DNA from: Asticcacaulis benevestitus DSM 16100 = ATCC BAA-896
GTDB lineage: Bacteria > Pseudomonadota > Alphaproteobacteria > Caulobacterales > Caulobacteraceae
Length of the DNA: 64,000 bases
NCBI RefSeq assembly: GCF_000376105.1
Contig: NZ_AQWM01000013.1
Span: 46,775 to 110,774, forward strand
Direction of reading: 5' to 3'
Positions 18,905-27,413 of the stretch are shown piece by piece; the stretch's first letter is position 1, and each line of letters begins with the position of its first letter. The translations under genes were made by a program, and so were the position numbers. The notes beneath the pieces are model-generated. The model saw nothing but the letters and a program-made list of their open reading frames with translations, was not told the DNA's origin and did no database searches.

Positions 18905-19720
18905 CTATTCGGGCGATGGCCAACCGTTTGGCAGAGGGACGAGAGTCAACACAGGTACATAACTGCCGTCGTCGACGAAGGTGCCTTCGTATCCGAGCTT
19001 GCGCAGGGTCTCCTCACGTTCTCGTCTCTCGAACGCAGTAAGTCGCGGGTCAAATCGGACCTCTGTAAACAGGTGGTTGGGTAAAATCGGCATTGCCCTG
19101 ATTTTATCACCCTCGTGCAATTGGCCTGTACCGACGCACAGAATACGAACTTCACGTTCGTCCTGAAACATCGACCGCTTTACAAGAAGGGAATCCGCGC
19201 GAGCATCAGGCGATCTGAAGTGGTTTGGACCTTCAGGACGTGACAATTGATTGACCAGACTTTGACGAAAGTGATCCGGCTTCTCATAAGTAACAGGCGC
19301 TATGAAAAAATGGTCGGATTCATGTTGGATCGCCCATTGCTCCATCGTGGCGATCAGCCGGCGAGCTGTCGTTGTAACACGAACCCCCTCATTTGACGGG
19401 TCGATGTTCCGCCGGATAAGCGGATCGAGAATCACACGAGAATAGGCTCGTAAAAGAACATCTGAATCCGCCTCAAATGACCAGCATTGTGCCCAACACG
19501 GCCGGAGATAATCAGACAGGGACTGTTGGTGCTTTTCGGGATTACCGCCCGGATCAAGCATGAAGTTAGCGCAGGGGTCTTCTGCCGGATCTATCCACAG
19601 CGACGGCTTTACCAGAGTCAGTTGTTTAAGCCTGACGGCGAGCTCAAGGTGCCAAACGGGAAAAATCCGATGGAGCGGCTGATCGAGTTCGATGCCACGA
19701 TGTGAGTTGCGGCTATCCAT
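18905..19720 (-). CDS. DUF2971-like protein
   Basis: 271-aa soluble protein. It shows the DUF2971 layout: an aromatic/Ser segment (CWAQCWSFEADSDVLLRAYSR), the central strand DHFFIAPVTYEKPD, and the family signature LLVKRSMFQDEREVRIL near residue 190. DUF2971 proteins are uncharacterised; some occur in phage-defence neighbourhoods. The ATG has AAGG nine bases upstream and lies 7 bases after the stop of the 268-aa protein gene, so it looks like the last gene of the export locus transcript. Function not assigned. Confidence 0.7.
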   Translation of the reverse strand: MDSRNSHRGIELDQPLHRIFPVWHLELAVRLKQLTLVKPSLWIDPAEDPCANFMLDPGGNPEKHQQSLSDYLRPCWAQCWSFEADSDVLLRAYSRVILDPLIRRNIDPSNEGVRVTTTARRLIATMEQWAIQHESDHFFIAPVTYEKPDHFRQSLVNQLSRPEGPNHFRSPDARADSLLVKRSMFQDEREVRILCVGTGQLHEGDKIRAMPILPNHLFTEVRFDPRLTAFERREREETLRKLGYEGTFVDDGSYVPVLTLVPLPNGWPSPE

Positions 19721-19727
19721 AGTGCCC

Positions 19728-20534
19728 TTAAGCGCGTTCCGACGCTATTGAGCCTGGCTGATAGGCATGAAGGCTTGTGCCACCCTTGCCAGAGGGGAGG
19801 TCGCCTACGATCTTTTGGGCTTGTGGCGACAGATCTAGCTTGTCTTCGGGCGTACTCGTGTTGCCAAACAGGCTCAGGACCTTTGCTGTCCATGAATTGT
19901 AGTCGGAGGTCTTTGCGTCGGCCAGTTTTAACAGAGAGGCGAGTTTACTATCAGCCCCCGCCGAAACGCCCTTACTTTGCGCATCCTGGATATAGTTTGC
20001 GAGTTGGGCATTGGCGCTTAGGTTGGCGCGATAATCGTCAATGTTCGCAAAGCGTTTGTTACCAGAGAAATTTACCGGATCGCCATAAGTGTTAAACTGT
20101 ACCTGCTTGTCGAACGAGGACAGATTGTCGAAAAAATTCAATTTTGCCTGCGCTGCCCCGGCAGCGCCGCCACTTCTTTGCGCGCTTATTAGTGTCTGGA
20201 CTTCCTGCTGTTGAAGATTGGAAACCTTCTTGCCTATCTCGCTCTGCATCGAAGCTTTCTCATATAGCTTCTGACTGTCCGCATCCATTCCGCGAAGCTG
20301 TGCCGTAACGGCCATTTTTTGGAGCGTTGTATAGGCTTGGAGTTGCTCGTCCTGGGAAAACTTTCCACTCGTATCTAGCAAAGTTGACGTCAGTTCGTTG
20401 AACTGGTTCTCATTTTGAGAAAAAGCAGTGTCCGTCACGCTCTGGTTGACAGCTGCGGTAGCTGAAGACGTGCTTTGCGAAATTTTTGCGTCCGACGCAT
20501 TCACGACTGTCGGCTGACTTACAGATATTTCCAT
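19728..20534 (-). CDS. Cysteine-free hypothetical protein, possible exported substrate
   Basis: 268-aa protein starting MEISVSQ, with no signal peptide, no membrane helix and no cysteine. The first 75 residues are rich in Ser/Thr/Gln/Ala, the middle is helical (NLQQQEVQTLISAQRS), and a C-terminal part reads DLSPQAQKIVGDL. I do not recognise a family. The frame is open upstream, but the ATG at 20534 has AAGGA seven bases before it. It lies downstream of the MacAB-TolC genes. Lack of Cys and of a signal peptide would suit a type I or other cytoplasm-to-outside substrate; that is inference. Another gene of the locus, at 26008, begins MQIST and is also Cys-free. Confidence 0.7.
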   Translation of the reverse strand: MEISVSQPTVVNASDAKISQSTSSATAAVNQSVTDTAFSQNENQFNELTSTLLDTSGKFSQDEQLQAYTTLQKMAVTAQLRGMDADSQKLYEKASMQSEIGKKVSNLQQQEVQTLISAQRSGGAAGAAQAKLNFFDNLSSFDKQVQFNTYGDPVNFSGNKRFANIDDYRANLSANAQLANYIQDAQSKGVSAGADSKLASLLKLADAKTSDYNSWTAKVLSLFGNTSTPEDKLDLSPQAQKIVGDLPSGKGGTSLHAYQPGSIASERA

Positions 20535-20556
20535 TTGCCATTCCTTAACATTACTA

Positions 20557-20579
20557 CCGAGCCGCGTTTTGCGGCCCGG
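20557..20579 (-). terminator. GC-rich hairpin between two export-locus genes
   Basis: CCGAGCCGC (20557-20565) pairs with GCGGCCCGG (20571-20579) with one mismatch and a 5-base loop. On the minus strand no T tract follows, so it is more likely a transcript-stabilising or attenuating hairpin than a full terminator. It would give the secreted 151-aa protein and the next gene different expression levels. Confidence 0.45.
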
Positions 20580-20622
20580 CAGTAAACTTAGGCTAGAGTT
20601 GTTAACTTGTCGTAAAATTAGC

Positions 20623-21078
20623 TCAGAAGCCGCCGATGGTTGCGGTAGCAGAATATGTGCCCGTAGACGTGTTGCGCGATGCCGTGAAGGCGCAGGTCGC
20701 CGTCGAGCCAGCGCCACCGAGAACAGATTTGTTGAAGGTGAAGGTGTACAGGCCCGTACCACTGTTATAGCTCACAACGGTCGTAAAGCCGCAACCGTAA
20801 CCCGTAGCCGGATCCTGATAATAGACTGTCCCGGAAAGGACATTGGCAGAGGTAGATGCAGAACCTGACCCAACACCGCCCCCACCCGCGACGGAGCTCG
20901 GGAAGCTGGCGGTAGTCCCTGCGGAAGTAAACGTATTGGCTGTCAGGTTAACCTGAGCACTGGCGTTATTCTTGATGAGATATGTGCCATTCGGAGCGGC
21001 AGAAGCCGCCCCCGCGATAGCCGTAGCGCCCATCACCATCGCAGCGAGAAGACCAATTTTCTTGAACATTTTGCGCAT
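20623..21078 (-). CDS. Small secreted protein of the MacAB-TolC locus
   Basis: 151-aa protein with a clear Sec signal peptide (KKIGLLAAMVMGATAIAGAASA) and a mature part of about 125 residues, Ser/Thr/Gly/Ala-rich and beta-strand-like (NGTYLIKNNASAQVNL; TGLYTFTFNKSVLGG). Two cysteines (GYGCGFTT and TATCAFTA) could form one disulfide in the periplasm. I do not recognise the family. It sits 161 bases after the adaptor gene. MacA/MacB/TolC pumps take substrates from the periplasm, so a periplasmic passenger next to such a pump is a natural candidate substrate; inference only. Confidence 0.8.
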   Translation of the reverse strand: MRKMFKKIGLLAAMVMGATAIAGAASAAPNGTYLIKNNASAQVNLTANTFTSAGTTASFPSSVAGGGGVGSGSASTSANVLSGTVYYQDPATGYGCGFTTVVSYNSGTGLYTFTFNKSVLGGAGSTATCAFTASRNTSTGTYSATATIGGF

Positions 21079-21238
21079 AATATCGTTTCCCTCAGAAGGC
21101 GATTAATTTCGCCGCTGACGTGTATAGCGCTTGACGATTCGGCATGGTAGTAAAGTTATCGTGAGTTGCATACGCGAATAAATGTCACAATTAAAGTGCG
21201 AGTAAAGTGGCATTAAGCCTTTGAATTCAGCGTTCTGA

Positions 21239-22519
21239 CTATTGCACCTTTTGAGTTGTGCCGGTTTGTGAGTACAGGACGGTATCGCCACTTTTGAGTC
21301 CGCCAAGGATTTCAACCCCCTCGGGTGAAACCTCTCCGGTCGTTACCTGCTGTGTACTGACTTTGTGGGTCCGCAGATCTTTAACAAGAACATTCGATCC
21401 GTTCTGCAAGGCCTGTGGCGGCAGGACGATAGCTGCCCGCGTTTCATAGATCACAATCGCGGCATTGGCAGTCATACCTATCCTAGCAGTTTGTGTTTGA
21501 GCCTTCGAAGCCGTGTCGAGTTGAACGCGAACAGCAAATGTCGCCACCCCGCCGCCCATTTGAGCCGGCGTGCCCTCCCCCGAAATGCTGGCCACTCTCC
21601 CCGTCATCGTGGCATCTCCGAAACCAGACCCGCCGATGCGCACCATCTGGCCAACCTTTACACGTTGAATGTCTGTTTCATTCAGCTGTAGCGCTACGGC
21701 CAGATTTTCAGCGTCAGCGACAAAACCCAGGCTTTGGCCTTGCGAAATCCTTTGCCCGACCCGTAGCGCGCCCGTAGCGCCGCCCTCGCCTTTCTCTGCG
21801 GACGGACGCCCAATCACCCCGGATATAGGGGCGAAGATGACGGCGTTGCCCATCTGGTCGTTGACGAGGTGGAGTTTGGCATTGGCACTTTGCAGATCAA
21901 GAGAGGCCACCTGGCGGTTTTCACCTTCGCCACGGGCGAGGGCCTGGGTCATGTCTTCTCGGGCGGAGACGAGGCTCATATCCTGCGCCGTCTTTTCCTG
22001 TAACAGCGCGTCATATTCATTGCGGGGAACCAGCCCCTGATCCAACAGGTCTTTGGTTTCCACGATTTTGCGATGCGTATTGGCTACAGCCATTTCAGCC
22101 ACCGCCACCGCGCGTCTGGCCCGTGAGACTTCAGGACCACTTTTCCACGCCGCCATATCGCGTGCGGCTTGTGAGGCCTTAAGCTGCGCTGTCTTGGCGT
22201 CACGGCGACTTTGTTCGAGCAAAGACGTATCAATAACGAAGAGCCTCTGTCCCTTCACGACCATATCGCCATAGTCAAACCCAATGAAACGTACCGTACC
22301 TTCAAAAGGCGCCGTCAGATCGAGACTATCGCCAGCAACGACGGCTCCAACAACGTTCAGGGTTGCCGTGAACGGACGTTTGGTAACCACAAGTTCCTGC
22401 ATCTGCTCTTTGGAGCCAGAAGGAATTGGACGTACAAGCGACCATCCTGCCCACACGAGGGCCGCCAACAGTAAGGCACTGGCTCCAGTCAGCAGAGGGT
22501 GGCGGCTGGCATACGACAT
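21239..22519 (-). CDS. MacA-like periplasmic adaptor (RND/HlyD family)
   Basis: 426-aa adaptor of a tripartite pump. N-terminal anchor helix (about 8-26), first lipoyl half (VVAGDSLDLTAPFEGTVRFIG), helical hairpin (ARRAVAVAEMAVANTHRKIVE), second lipoyl half (APISGVIGRPSAEKGE), then beta-barrel and membrane-proximal domains (LNETDIQRVKVGQMVRI; VLPPQALQNGSNVLVKD). An ATG 33 bases further upstream lies inside the TolC gene; I chose 22519 because AAGGACGGCT stands directly before it, starting within the TolC stop codon. Works with the TolC-like and MacB-like proteins encoded upstream. Confidence 0.92.
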   Translation of the reverse strand: MSYASRHPLLTGASALLLAALVWAGWSLVRPIPSGSKEQMQELVVTKRPFTATLNVVGAVVAGDSLDLTAPFEGTVRFIGFDYGDMVVKGQRLFVIDTSLLEQSRRDAKTAQLKASQAARDMAAWKSGPEVSRARRAVAVAEMAVANTHRKIVETKDLLDQGLVPRNEYDALLQEKTAQDMSLVSAREDMTQALARGEGENRQVASLDLQSANAKLHLVNDQMGNAVIFAPISGVIGRPSAEKGEGGATGALRVGQRISQGQSLGFVADAENLAVALQLNETDIQRVKVGQMVRIGGSGFGDATMTGRVASISGEGTPAQMGGGVATFAVRVQLDTASKAQTQTARIGMTANAAIVIYETRAAIVLPPQALQNGSNVLVKDLRTHKVSTQQVTTGEVSPEGVEILGGLKSGDTVLYSQTGTTQKVQ

Positions 22520-22527
22520 AGCCGTCC

Positions 22528-24030
22528 TTAGTCGTTGAGATTGATGTGCCATGTGTCCAAGGTGGTTCCCAGTTGCTGATCAAGGGCCGTCAGCGCGTTA
22601 AGGTAGCCGATATTGGCGGCCAGTTCCTGATTTTCGGCAATGCGCAATCCCGCCTCATAGGACAAGACCTCGAAGTTTGAGGCCCGGCCGGCGTTGAACT
22701 TCCTGCGGGCGAAATCAAGCGCCTGACCGGCCAAGTCGCGCGCTTGCCTCGCTGCTTCGACCTGCCGCCAGCTCGTTTCAACATTGGCCACAGCATCACG
22801 GATCTGTGCTTCCGCCGCTTGACGCAGATCTTCCAGTTGCAACTCTGCCGTCTCTAGCGCGACCGAGGCCTGTACATCCGCCTGTTTAAGTGTGTAATCC
22901 CCGAACGGTATCTTGACCTGAAGGCCTATCGTGCTGTTCGTTCCGGCAGGATAGAGGTCTATGCCCCCGACCGATGTATTGATGTTACGCCGGTCCTGCA
23001 CAGCACCGGTTACGGAGACATCCCACAGGCGATTGTTGCGGGCGACAAGCCGTGTCTGTCGGGCTTGCTCAAGGACTTTTCGCTGGCTCAGAATATCCAT
23101 CCGGCCATTGAGTCCAAGGGCAATGGCCTTATCCAGATCGACCTCCACATGTTCACCCCTGATCGGATCGGCCGCCTCAATGTTCGTGCGCAGATCGAGC
23201 GCCAACAATCGCAGCAGCCCTAGCCGCGCGCTATTCGTCTGTTGCTGCGCTTGCAAGCTAGCCACCCGTTGATTGGCGGCGTCAGCCTGGTTCTGGATCA
23301 GGTCGGCGGAGGCCATGCGCCCAGCCGTCACTAAGGCCGTATTGGTGCTGATAAAGGTTTCAGACCTGGCAAGAGAGGCCTGGGCCAAGCGTTCCTGCTC
23401 CTGAGCTTGCACCAATGTGCGATAGGCGAAGATGATATTGCTAACGGTATCCGAAACAGAGGTTTTCAAGTTGAGGCGGTAAATATCTTCCTGAAGTGTG
23501 GCAATACGAACCGGTGCCTGATTGACAGCCAGACCAGCCCCCTTAAGCAGAGGCTGGCTAAAACTAACGCCGGAAGCTTCTCCCGTAGCCTTCTGCCCCT
23601 CCCCGCGAGCGCTGATCCGACTCCAGGAAAACTGGACCGCTGTGCCTATGGGCGACAACCATGCAGCCGTCGGCTCAAGGGTCGTCGTGGACGTTGACAC
23701 CCTGTCGTTACGCGCCCGATCCGTGCTCACCGCGATATCCAGCCTTGGCATAAACCGCCTGTTGGCGACCACCAGATCAAATCTTTGCGCCTTCCGGCTC
23801 AGATAGGACGACTGAAGGGTACGGTTATCTCGCAAACCTAACGCCACAGCCTCGCTCAGACTAAGTTGGATGCGCGGGCCTACAGGCACCTGCGGGGCGT
23901 TATAAGGCGACGTGGGAGCATTCAGAGGCAGGGTCTGCGCCTTAGCCACGATCCCCCCGCACAGCGCCAGAAGGCCCATGATCGCTATCACCATAGATCG
24001 CACAGGTCTAATCCGCACGCAAAGCCTCAA
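22528..24030 (-). CDS. TolC-like outer membrane efflux protein
   Basis: 500-aa outer-membrane channel. A signal peptide (MVIAIMGLLALCGGIVAKA) is followed by two repeats of the OEP domain: SLSEAVALGLRDNRTLQSSYLSRKAQRFDLVVANRRFMPRL is seen early in pieces, and KFNAGRASNFEVLSYEAGLRIAENQ near the end, the standard TolC pattern. The true start is uncertain: TTG at 24030 overlaps the permease stop and gives a charged n-region; ATG at 23994 gives a shorter signal. It could also serve the type I exporter at 1-3499, which has no TolC gene of its own in view. Confidence 0.92.
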   Translation of the reverse strand: MRLCVRIRPVRSMVIAIMGLLALCGGIVAKAQTLPLNAPTSPYNAPQVPVGPRIQLSLSEAVALGLRDNRTLQSSYLSRKAQRFDLVVANRRFMPRLDIAVSTDRARNDRVSTSTTTLEPTAAWLSPIGTAVQFSWSRISARGEGQKATGEASGVSFSQPLLKGAGLAVNQAPVRIATLQEDIYRLNLKTSVSDTVSNIIFAYRTLVQAQEQERLAQASLARSETFISTNTALVTAGRMASADLIQNQADAANQRVASLQAQQQTNSARLGLLRLLALDLRTNIEAADPIRGEHVEVDLDKAIALGLNGRMDILSQRKVLEQARQTRLVARNNRLWDVSVTGAVQDRRNINTSVGGIDLYPAGTNSTIGLQVKIPFGDYTLKQADVQASVALETAELQLEDLRQAAEAQIRDAVANVETSWRQVEAARQARDLAGQALDFARRKFNAGRASNFEVLSYEAGLRIAENQELAANIGYLNALTALDQQLGTTLDTWHINLND

Positions 24031-25207
24031 TCGGATTGAGATGAGAGGCCTTCAGCGCCGGAAAGAAGCCGAACACAATGCCTGCAAAGGCCGATAAGCC
24101 AAGCCCGACTGGCAGCGTATAGAGCGCCAAGCTAAACTCCCATGCCCATAAACTCGCTGCGACAAACGAAATCACAAGGCCCAAAGCGATGCCGATAACA
24201 CCGCCTGTCAGGGTTAGAACGACGGCCTCGGTTAAAAACATCCCCTGTATGTCCTTTGGAGCAGCGCCAATCGCCATGCGCAGGCCGATTTCTCGCTTGC
24301 GTTCCATAACACTCATCAGCATGACATTCATGACGCCTATCCCACCGACCAAAAGCGATATGCCTCCAATGGCCGCCAGGAGTTGTGACTGAACGGCCTT
24401 TTGCTTTTTCATGGCGGCGATCAGTTGTTTGGGGCTCTGTACATTTATCGAGTTTTCAGGGGCCTGTCGGGTTAAGTCCTCTGTGACCCTCCGCGACATG
24501 TCATCGGCATCTAATGTCGGATCAAAGCGGATGAAAGCGGCATTGACGCCCGATTGTCCGGTCGTCCCCGCCGACAAGGACAAGGGGATTAACACCGCAT
24601 TATTCACATCCAGCGCCGTCATAAAGCTTAAGGTAACAGGTTTCAGAATGCCAACGATGGTGTAGACATATTTGCCGACGCGCAAAGTCTGTCCGGGAAC
24701 GGCCGGCCTGCCAGGTGTTGAGAGTTTAATCGCCACTTCAGCCCCGATGACAGCGACGTGATTGTTGGTATCAAATGATGTCAGGAGGCGTCCCTCCCCC
24801 AGACCAAGCCCCAGCAGAGACTGTCCGGCTGGTGGAAGGCCGGCGACAACGATATTGGTCTCCGGGCCGAAATTGGCCACTGGAGCTTGAGCGATGGCTA
24901 TAGGGGCGGTCAGAGTCACGCCCGATACGCGCTCCGGCAGGATTGTGATGAGAGACGGATCAAGGCCAATGCCGAGTTGGGTCTGGCCGGCATTGACCAG
25001 CAGCGTATTAACGCCGACTGCCCGGAACATGCCAATGGCCTCCAATTGCGCCATATGCCCGATAGATAGCATAGCAATGACAGAGGCGGTGCCGATGACG
25101 ATACCAAGAAGTGCCAGAAGTGTACGCTGCTTATGGGCAAGCAGGTTTGAGACCGCTTCGGAGACCAGATGCGTGATTGCGCTTTTTGAAGGTAGCCCCC
25201 TAATCAT
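24008..25207 (-). CDS. MacB-like ABC permease (FtsX/MacB type)
   Basis: 399-aa permease: N-terminal helix (KQRTLLALLGIVIGTASVIAML), a periplasmic MacB core domain of about 220 residues (ITILPERVSGVTLTAPIA), then three helices typical of FtsX (LLVGGIGVMNVMLMSVMERKREIGLRMAIGA is the family signature, cited in parts). I use the ATG at 25207, which overlaps the ATPase stop by 8 bases; a frame upstream to 25255 exists. In MacB proteins ATPase and permease are fused; here they are separate, as in LolCDE-type and many Gram-positive systems. Confidence 0.9.
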   Translation of the reverse strand: MIRGLPSKSAITHLVSEAVSNLLAHKQRTLLALLGIVIGTASVIAMLSIGHMAQLEAIGMFRAVGVNTLLVNAGQTQLGIGLDPSLITILPERVSGVTLTAPIAIAQAPVANFGPETNIVVAGLPPAGQSLLGLGLGEGRLLTSFDTNNHVAVIGAEVAIKLSTPGRPAVPGQTLRVGKYVYTIVGILKPVTLSFMTALDVNNAVLIPLSLSAGTTGQSGVNAAFIRFDPTLDADDMSRRVTEDLTRQAPENSINVQSPKQLIAAMKKQKAVQSQLLAAIGGISLLVGGIGVMNVMLMSVMERKREIGLRMAIGAAPKDIQGMFLTEAVVLTLTGGVIGIALGLVISFVAASLWAWEFSLALYTLPVGLGLSAFAGIVFGFFPALKASHLNPIEALRAD

Positions 25208-25913
25208 GAGCGCAATCCGCCGGAGCCTGTGTGAGATCGCCGACAATTCTGCCATCTAAAATATCGATGCGTCGTCGGCACTGCGCAGCTATGCCCTGAT
25301 CGTGGGTGATCATGATGACGGTGACGCTGGTCTGTGCATTGAGCGTTTTGAACAGGTCCATGATCTGCGCGGCGGTCACACTATCAAGACTGCCCGTGGG
25401 CTCATCAGCCAGGATGATCTTCGGCTGCCCGATCAGGGCGCGGGCAATAGCCACCCTTTGACGCTGACCGCCTGATAGCTCTGAAGGCCGGTGATAGGCT
25501 CGATCACTCAGGCCCACCATCCCAAGCATTTCCAGCGCCAGACGTTTACGCGTCACACTATCAAGCCGGCGATAGTGCAGAGGCAAGGCAACGTTTTCCC
25601 AGACCGTCAGCCGCGGTAAAAGCTCGAATGATTGAAAGACAAACCCCAATAGCCGATTTCGCGCGGCAGCAGTGTCGTCTGCGCTGGCGGCCCCCATATC
25701 CTCGCCGTCGATCAGAACCTTGCCGCTGGTCGGCCGATCCAGCAGCCCCATGATATTCATCAAGGTGCTTTTTCCCGACCCAGATGGGCCGACAATGGCG
25801 CAAAACTCTCTGGCCTGGATATCCAGAGTGACACCGTTCAACACGCTCACGCGTTCAGAACCAACCTCATAGATCTTGGATATTCCCTTGAGCGAAAGCA
25901 TCAAAGCGCACAT
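25200..25913 (-). CDS. MacB/LolD-like ABC ATPase
   Basis: 237-aa ATPase: Walker A VGPSGSGKSTLMN, Q-loop FVFQSFELLPRLTVWENV, signature ELSGGQRQRVAIARAL, Walker B ILADEPTGSLDS and the H-loop ITHD. This is the MacB/LolD/FtsE branch (mechanotransmission ABC). Two starts are possible, GTG-free ATGs at 25913 and 25901; neither has a strong ribosome site. It powers the permease encoded immediately downstream. Confidence 0.94.
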   Translation of the reverse strand: MCALMLSLKGISKIYEVGSERVSVLNGVTLDIQAREFCAIVGPSGSGKSTLMNIMGLLDRPTSGKVLIDGEDMGAASADDTAAARNRLLGFVFQSFELLPRLTVWENVALPLHYRRLDSVTRKRLALEMLGMVGLSDRAYHRPSELSGGQRQRVAIARALIGQPKIILADEPTGSLDSVTAAQIMDLFKTLNAQTSVTVIMITHDQGIAAQCRRRIDILDGRIVGDLTQAPADCAHD

Positions 25914-26007
25914 TCATGTTTAAGAGGCTGGCGCAAGCGCCCTCGGAAGGTAATTTTACCTTTTCCACCTAAGCTAGGCGATAGAAACGGCGTTTGTATT
26001 GCCCTGA

Positions 26008-26793
26008 TTACGAAAAGGTGGGCGTCGATGCAGAAAGCGTTGGCGATGTGTTCATGGCCACATCCATGTCGGATGCCTGCCTTTCTGCTTGAGAATAGGC
26101 GAGCACAGCGTCTCTGGCTTGAGGCCCCATCGGCATTTCAGGCGCTTTGTCGTTTTGTGTCGTATCCGAAACCATCTTTAGGAGTGTATCAAACCATTCT
26201 TTAGACTTGGAACTAACATCTGCAGGCGTGCCATATCCAAATGTATCAAACCATTTCATCGCATTATTGATATACGAGGGGGTAAGATCGCCGCTGAGGT
26301 CTCCGGTGTTTCTGTCCCCATCAATCCAATCCGCCAAGTCTTTCGCGGCTTTGGCGTGGGCGTCATTCTCTGCAGGGAATCTGCCTTGATCGTCCACAAT
26401 CATTCTTCCCCCATTTGCAAAATCGACGACGTTAAAGCCGGTCGTTTTGCGAATATAGGATCGATCCTGGTCCGTAAGCTTGGAGCTGTACCATGTCGTA
26501 TTGTCTGGGATGGCATCAGGGTTAGCGCTGGAATACGCATTCCAAGCAATGCTCTCCTGAGAGGTCAGTGTCCGACCGGGATTCTTCCAGTGCATACCGC
26601 CCGCGTCATCGTAGCTAATGACGGCAGTTACCGCGCTGGAATGCAACAAACCCTGCATGTTGAAACCAAGTGGGGCGGCTTCTGCCTGTTGGGCAACGGC
26701 GTCCACGATGGATTTTTCTCCCTTGATGGGAGATTTTGCCGCCGAACTTGGAGCCCCCACGCCCGCAATAGTGTTCTGTGTAGAAATTTGCAT
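26008..26793 (-). CDS. Cysteine-free hypothetical protein at the head of the MacAB-TolC genes
   Basis: 261-aa soluble protein starting MQISTQN, without signal peptide, membrane helix or cysteine. It contains several aromatic-rich segments (ESIAWNAYSS; NNAMKWFDTFGYG; KSKEWFDTLLKMV) and an Asp-rich centre (DWIDGDRNTGDLSGDL). No family recognised. ATG at 26793 follows AAGG; the upstream open frame has no ribosome site. It precedes the pump genes on the same strand by 94 bases. It shares only the opening M-[EQ]-I-S with the 268-aa protein at the other end of the locus. A pump substrate or cytoplasmic partner are both possible. Confidence 0.7.
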   Translation of the reverse strand: MQISTQNTIAGVGAPSSAAKSPIKGEKSIVDAVAQQAEAAPLGFNMQGLLHSSAVTAVISYDDAGGMHWKNPGRTLTSQESIAWNAYSSANPDAIPDNTTWYSSKLTDQDRSYIRKTTGFNVVDFANGGRMIVDDQGRFPAENDAHAKAAKDLADWIDGDRNTGDLSGDLTPSYINNAMKWFDTFGYGTPADVSSKSKEWFDTLLKMVSDTTQNDKAPEMPMGPQARDAVLAYSQAERQASDMDVAMNTSPTLSASTPTFS

Positions 26794-26898
26794 GGGACCT
26801 TCACTGATTAAATGTATGGCCTTCGACTCTCGCAAAAGTCGTGCCAGAAAAAGACCCTTTAAATACAAGGGCTGCGCGAATTGAACTGCAGCATACTC

Positions 26899-26932
26899 GG
26901 CACAAACTACTCGCGAGGCGGTAGTTTGTGCC
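26899..26932. promoter_or_regulatory. Perfect 12-bp inverted repeat in export-locus leader
   Basis: GGCACAAACTAC (26899-26910) and GTAGTTTGTGCC (26921-26932) are perfect complements around a 10-base loop. It lies between the FlhE-like gene and the next gene. There is no T tract on the minus strand, so an operator or RNA-processing hairpin is as likely as a terminator. Confidence 0.55.
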
Positions 26933-26975
26933 TATGTAAATTGCCCAGGACAAGTCGCCCCAGTCCGTCACATAT

Positions 26976-27413
26976 TTAGTAGGTCATCGTCAGAGAATGT
27001 TGGAGTTGGTAGAGGCTCGGTGAGATAACGCTCCCCGTCGAACCTGTGGTCGTTTTAAACTCAAAATGAAAAATTTGGCTCGCCGGCAAGCCGTTGAAAA
27101 TTGTCGTACTGCCCGTCCCGGAGATAGCACTTCCATTGTTCAGAACCGTTGTGCAATTCGTGCCCGCACATAGCTTTACTGTCAGCTTGCTGGCCTGTCG
27201 ATTAAGTTGCCACTTATAAGAAATCTTCGAAATCGTGCCGCTTGGTGCGACTTGCGGAAAGTTAGTGCTGCTGTAGTTGGAGCCATAGAGATTCAGGGTT
27301 CCGCCGCCGGTAAAAACCGTTGAAGATGTAGCCATCGCTGAAGTGGCGAGAGCGCCCATTGCGATACAAGCCGTTGCACCGGCTATCATTTTTTTAATAC
27401 TGAATTTGAACAC
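26976..27413 (-). CDS. FlhE-like secreted protein
   Basis: 145-aa protein with a Sec signal peptide (IKKMIAGATACIAMGALATSAMA). The mature part follows the FlhE pattern: paired strands with SKISYKWQLNRQASKLTVKLC, a Cys pair (KLCAGTNC), FNGLPASQIFHFEFKTTTG, and a terminal strand ending TMTY. FlhE is a periplasmic protein tied to flagellar export in enterobacteria; no flagellar gene is near here. I chose GTG at 27413 because AGGAGGT stands five bases upstream; the longer open frame upstream is not credible. It heads the export locus. The family call is from pattern only. Confidence 0.65.
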   Translation of the reverse strand: MFKFSIKKMIAGATACIAMGALATSAMATSSTVFTGGGTLNLYGSNYSSTNFPQVAPSGTISKISYKWQLNRQASKLTVKLCAGTNCTTVLNNGSAISGTGSTTIFNGLPASQIFHFEFKTTTGSTGSVISPSLYQLQHSLTMTY

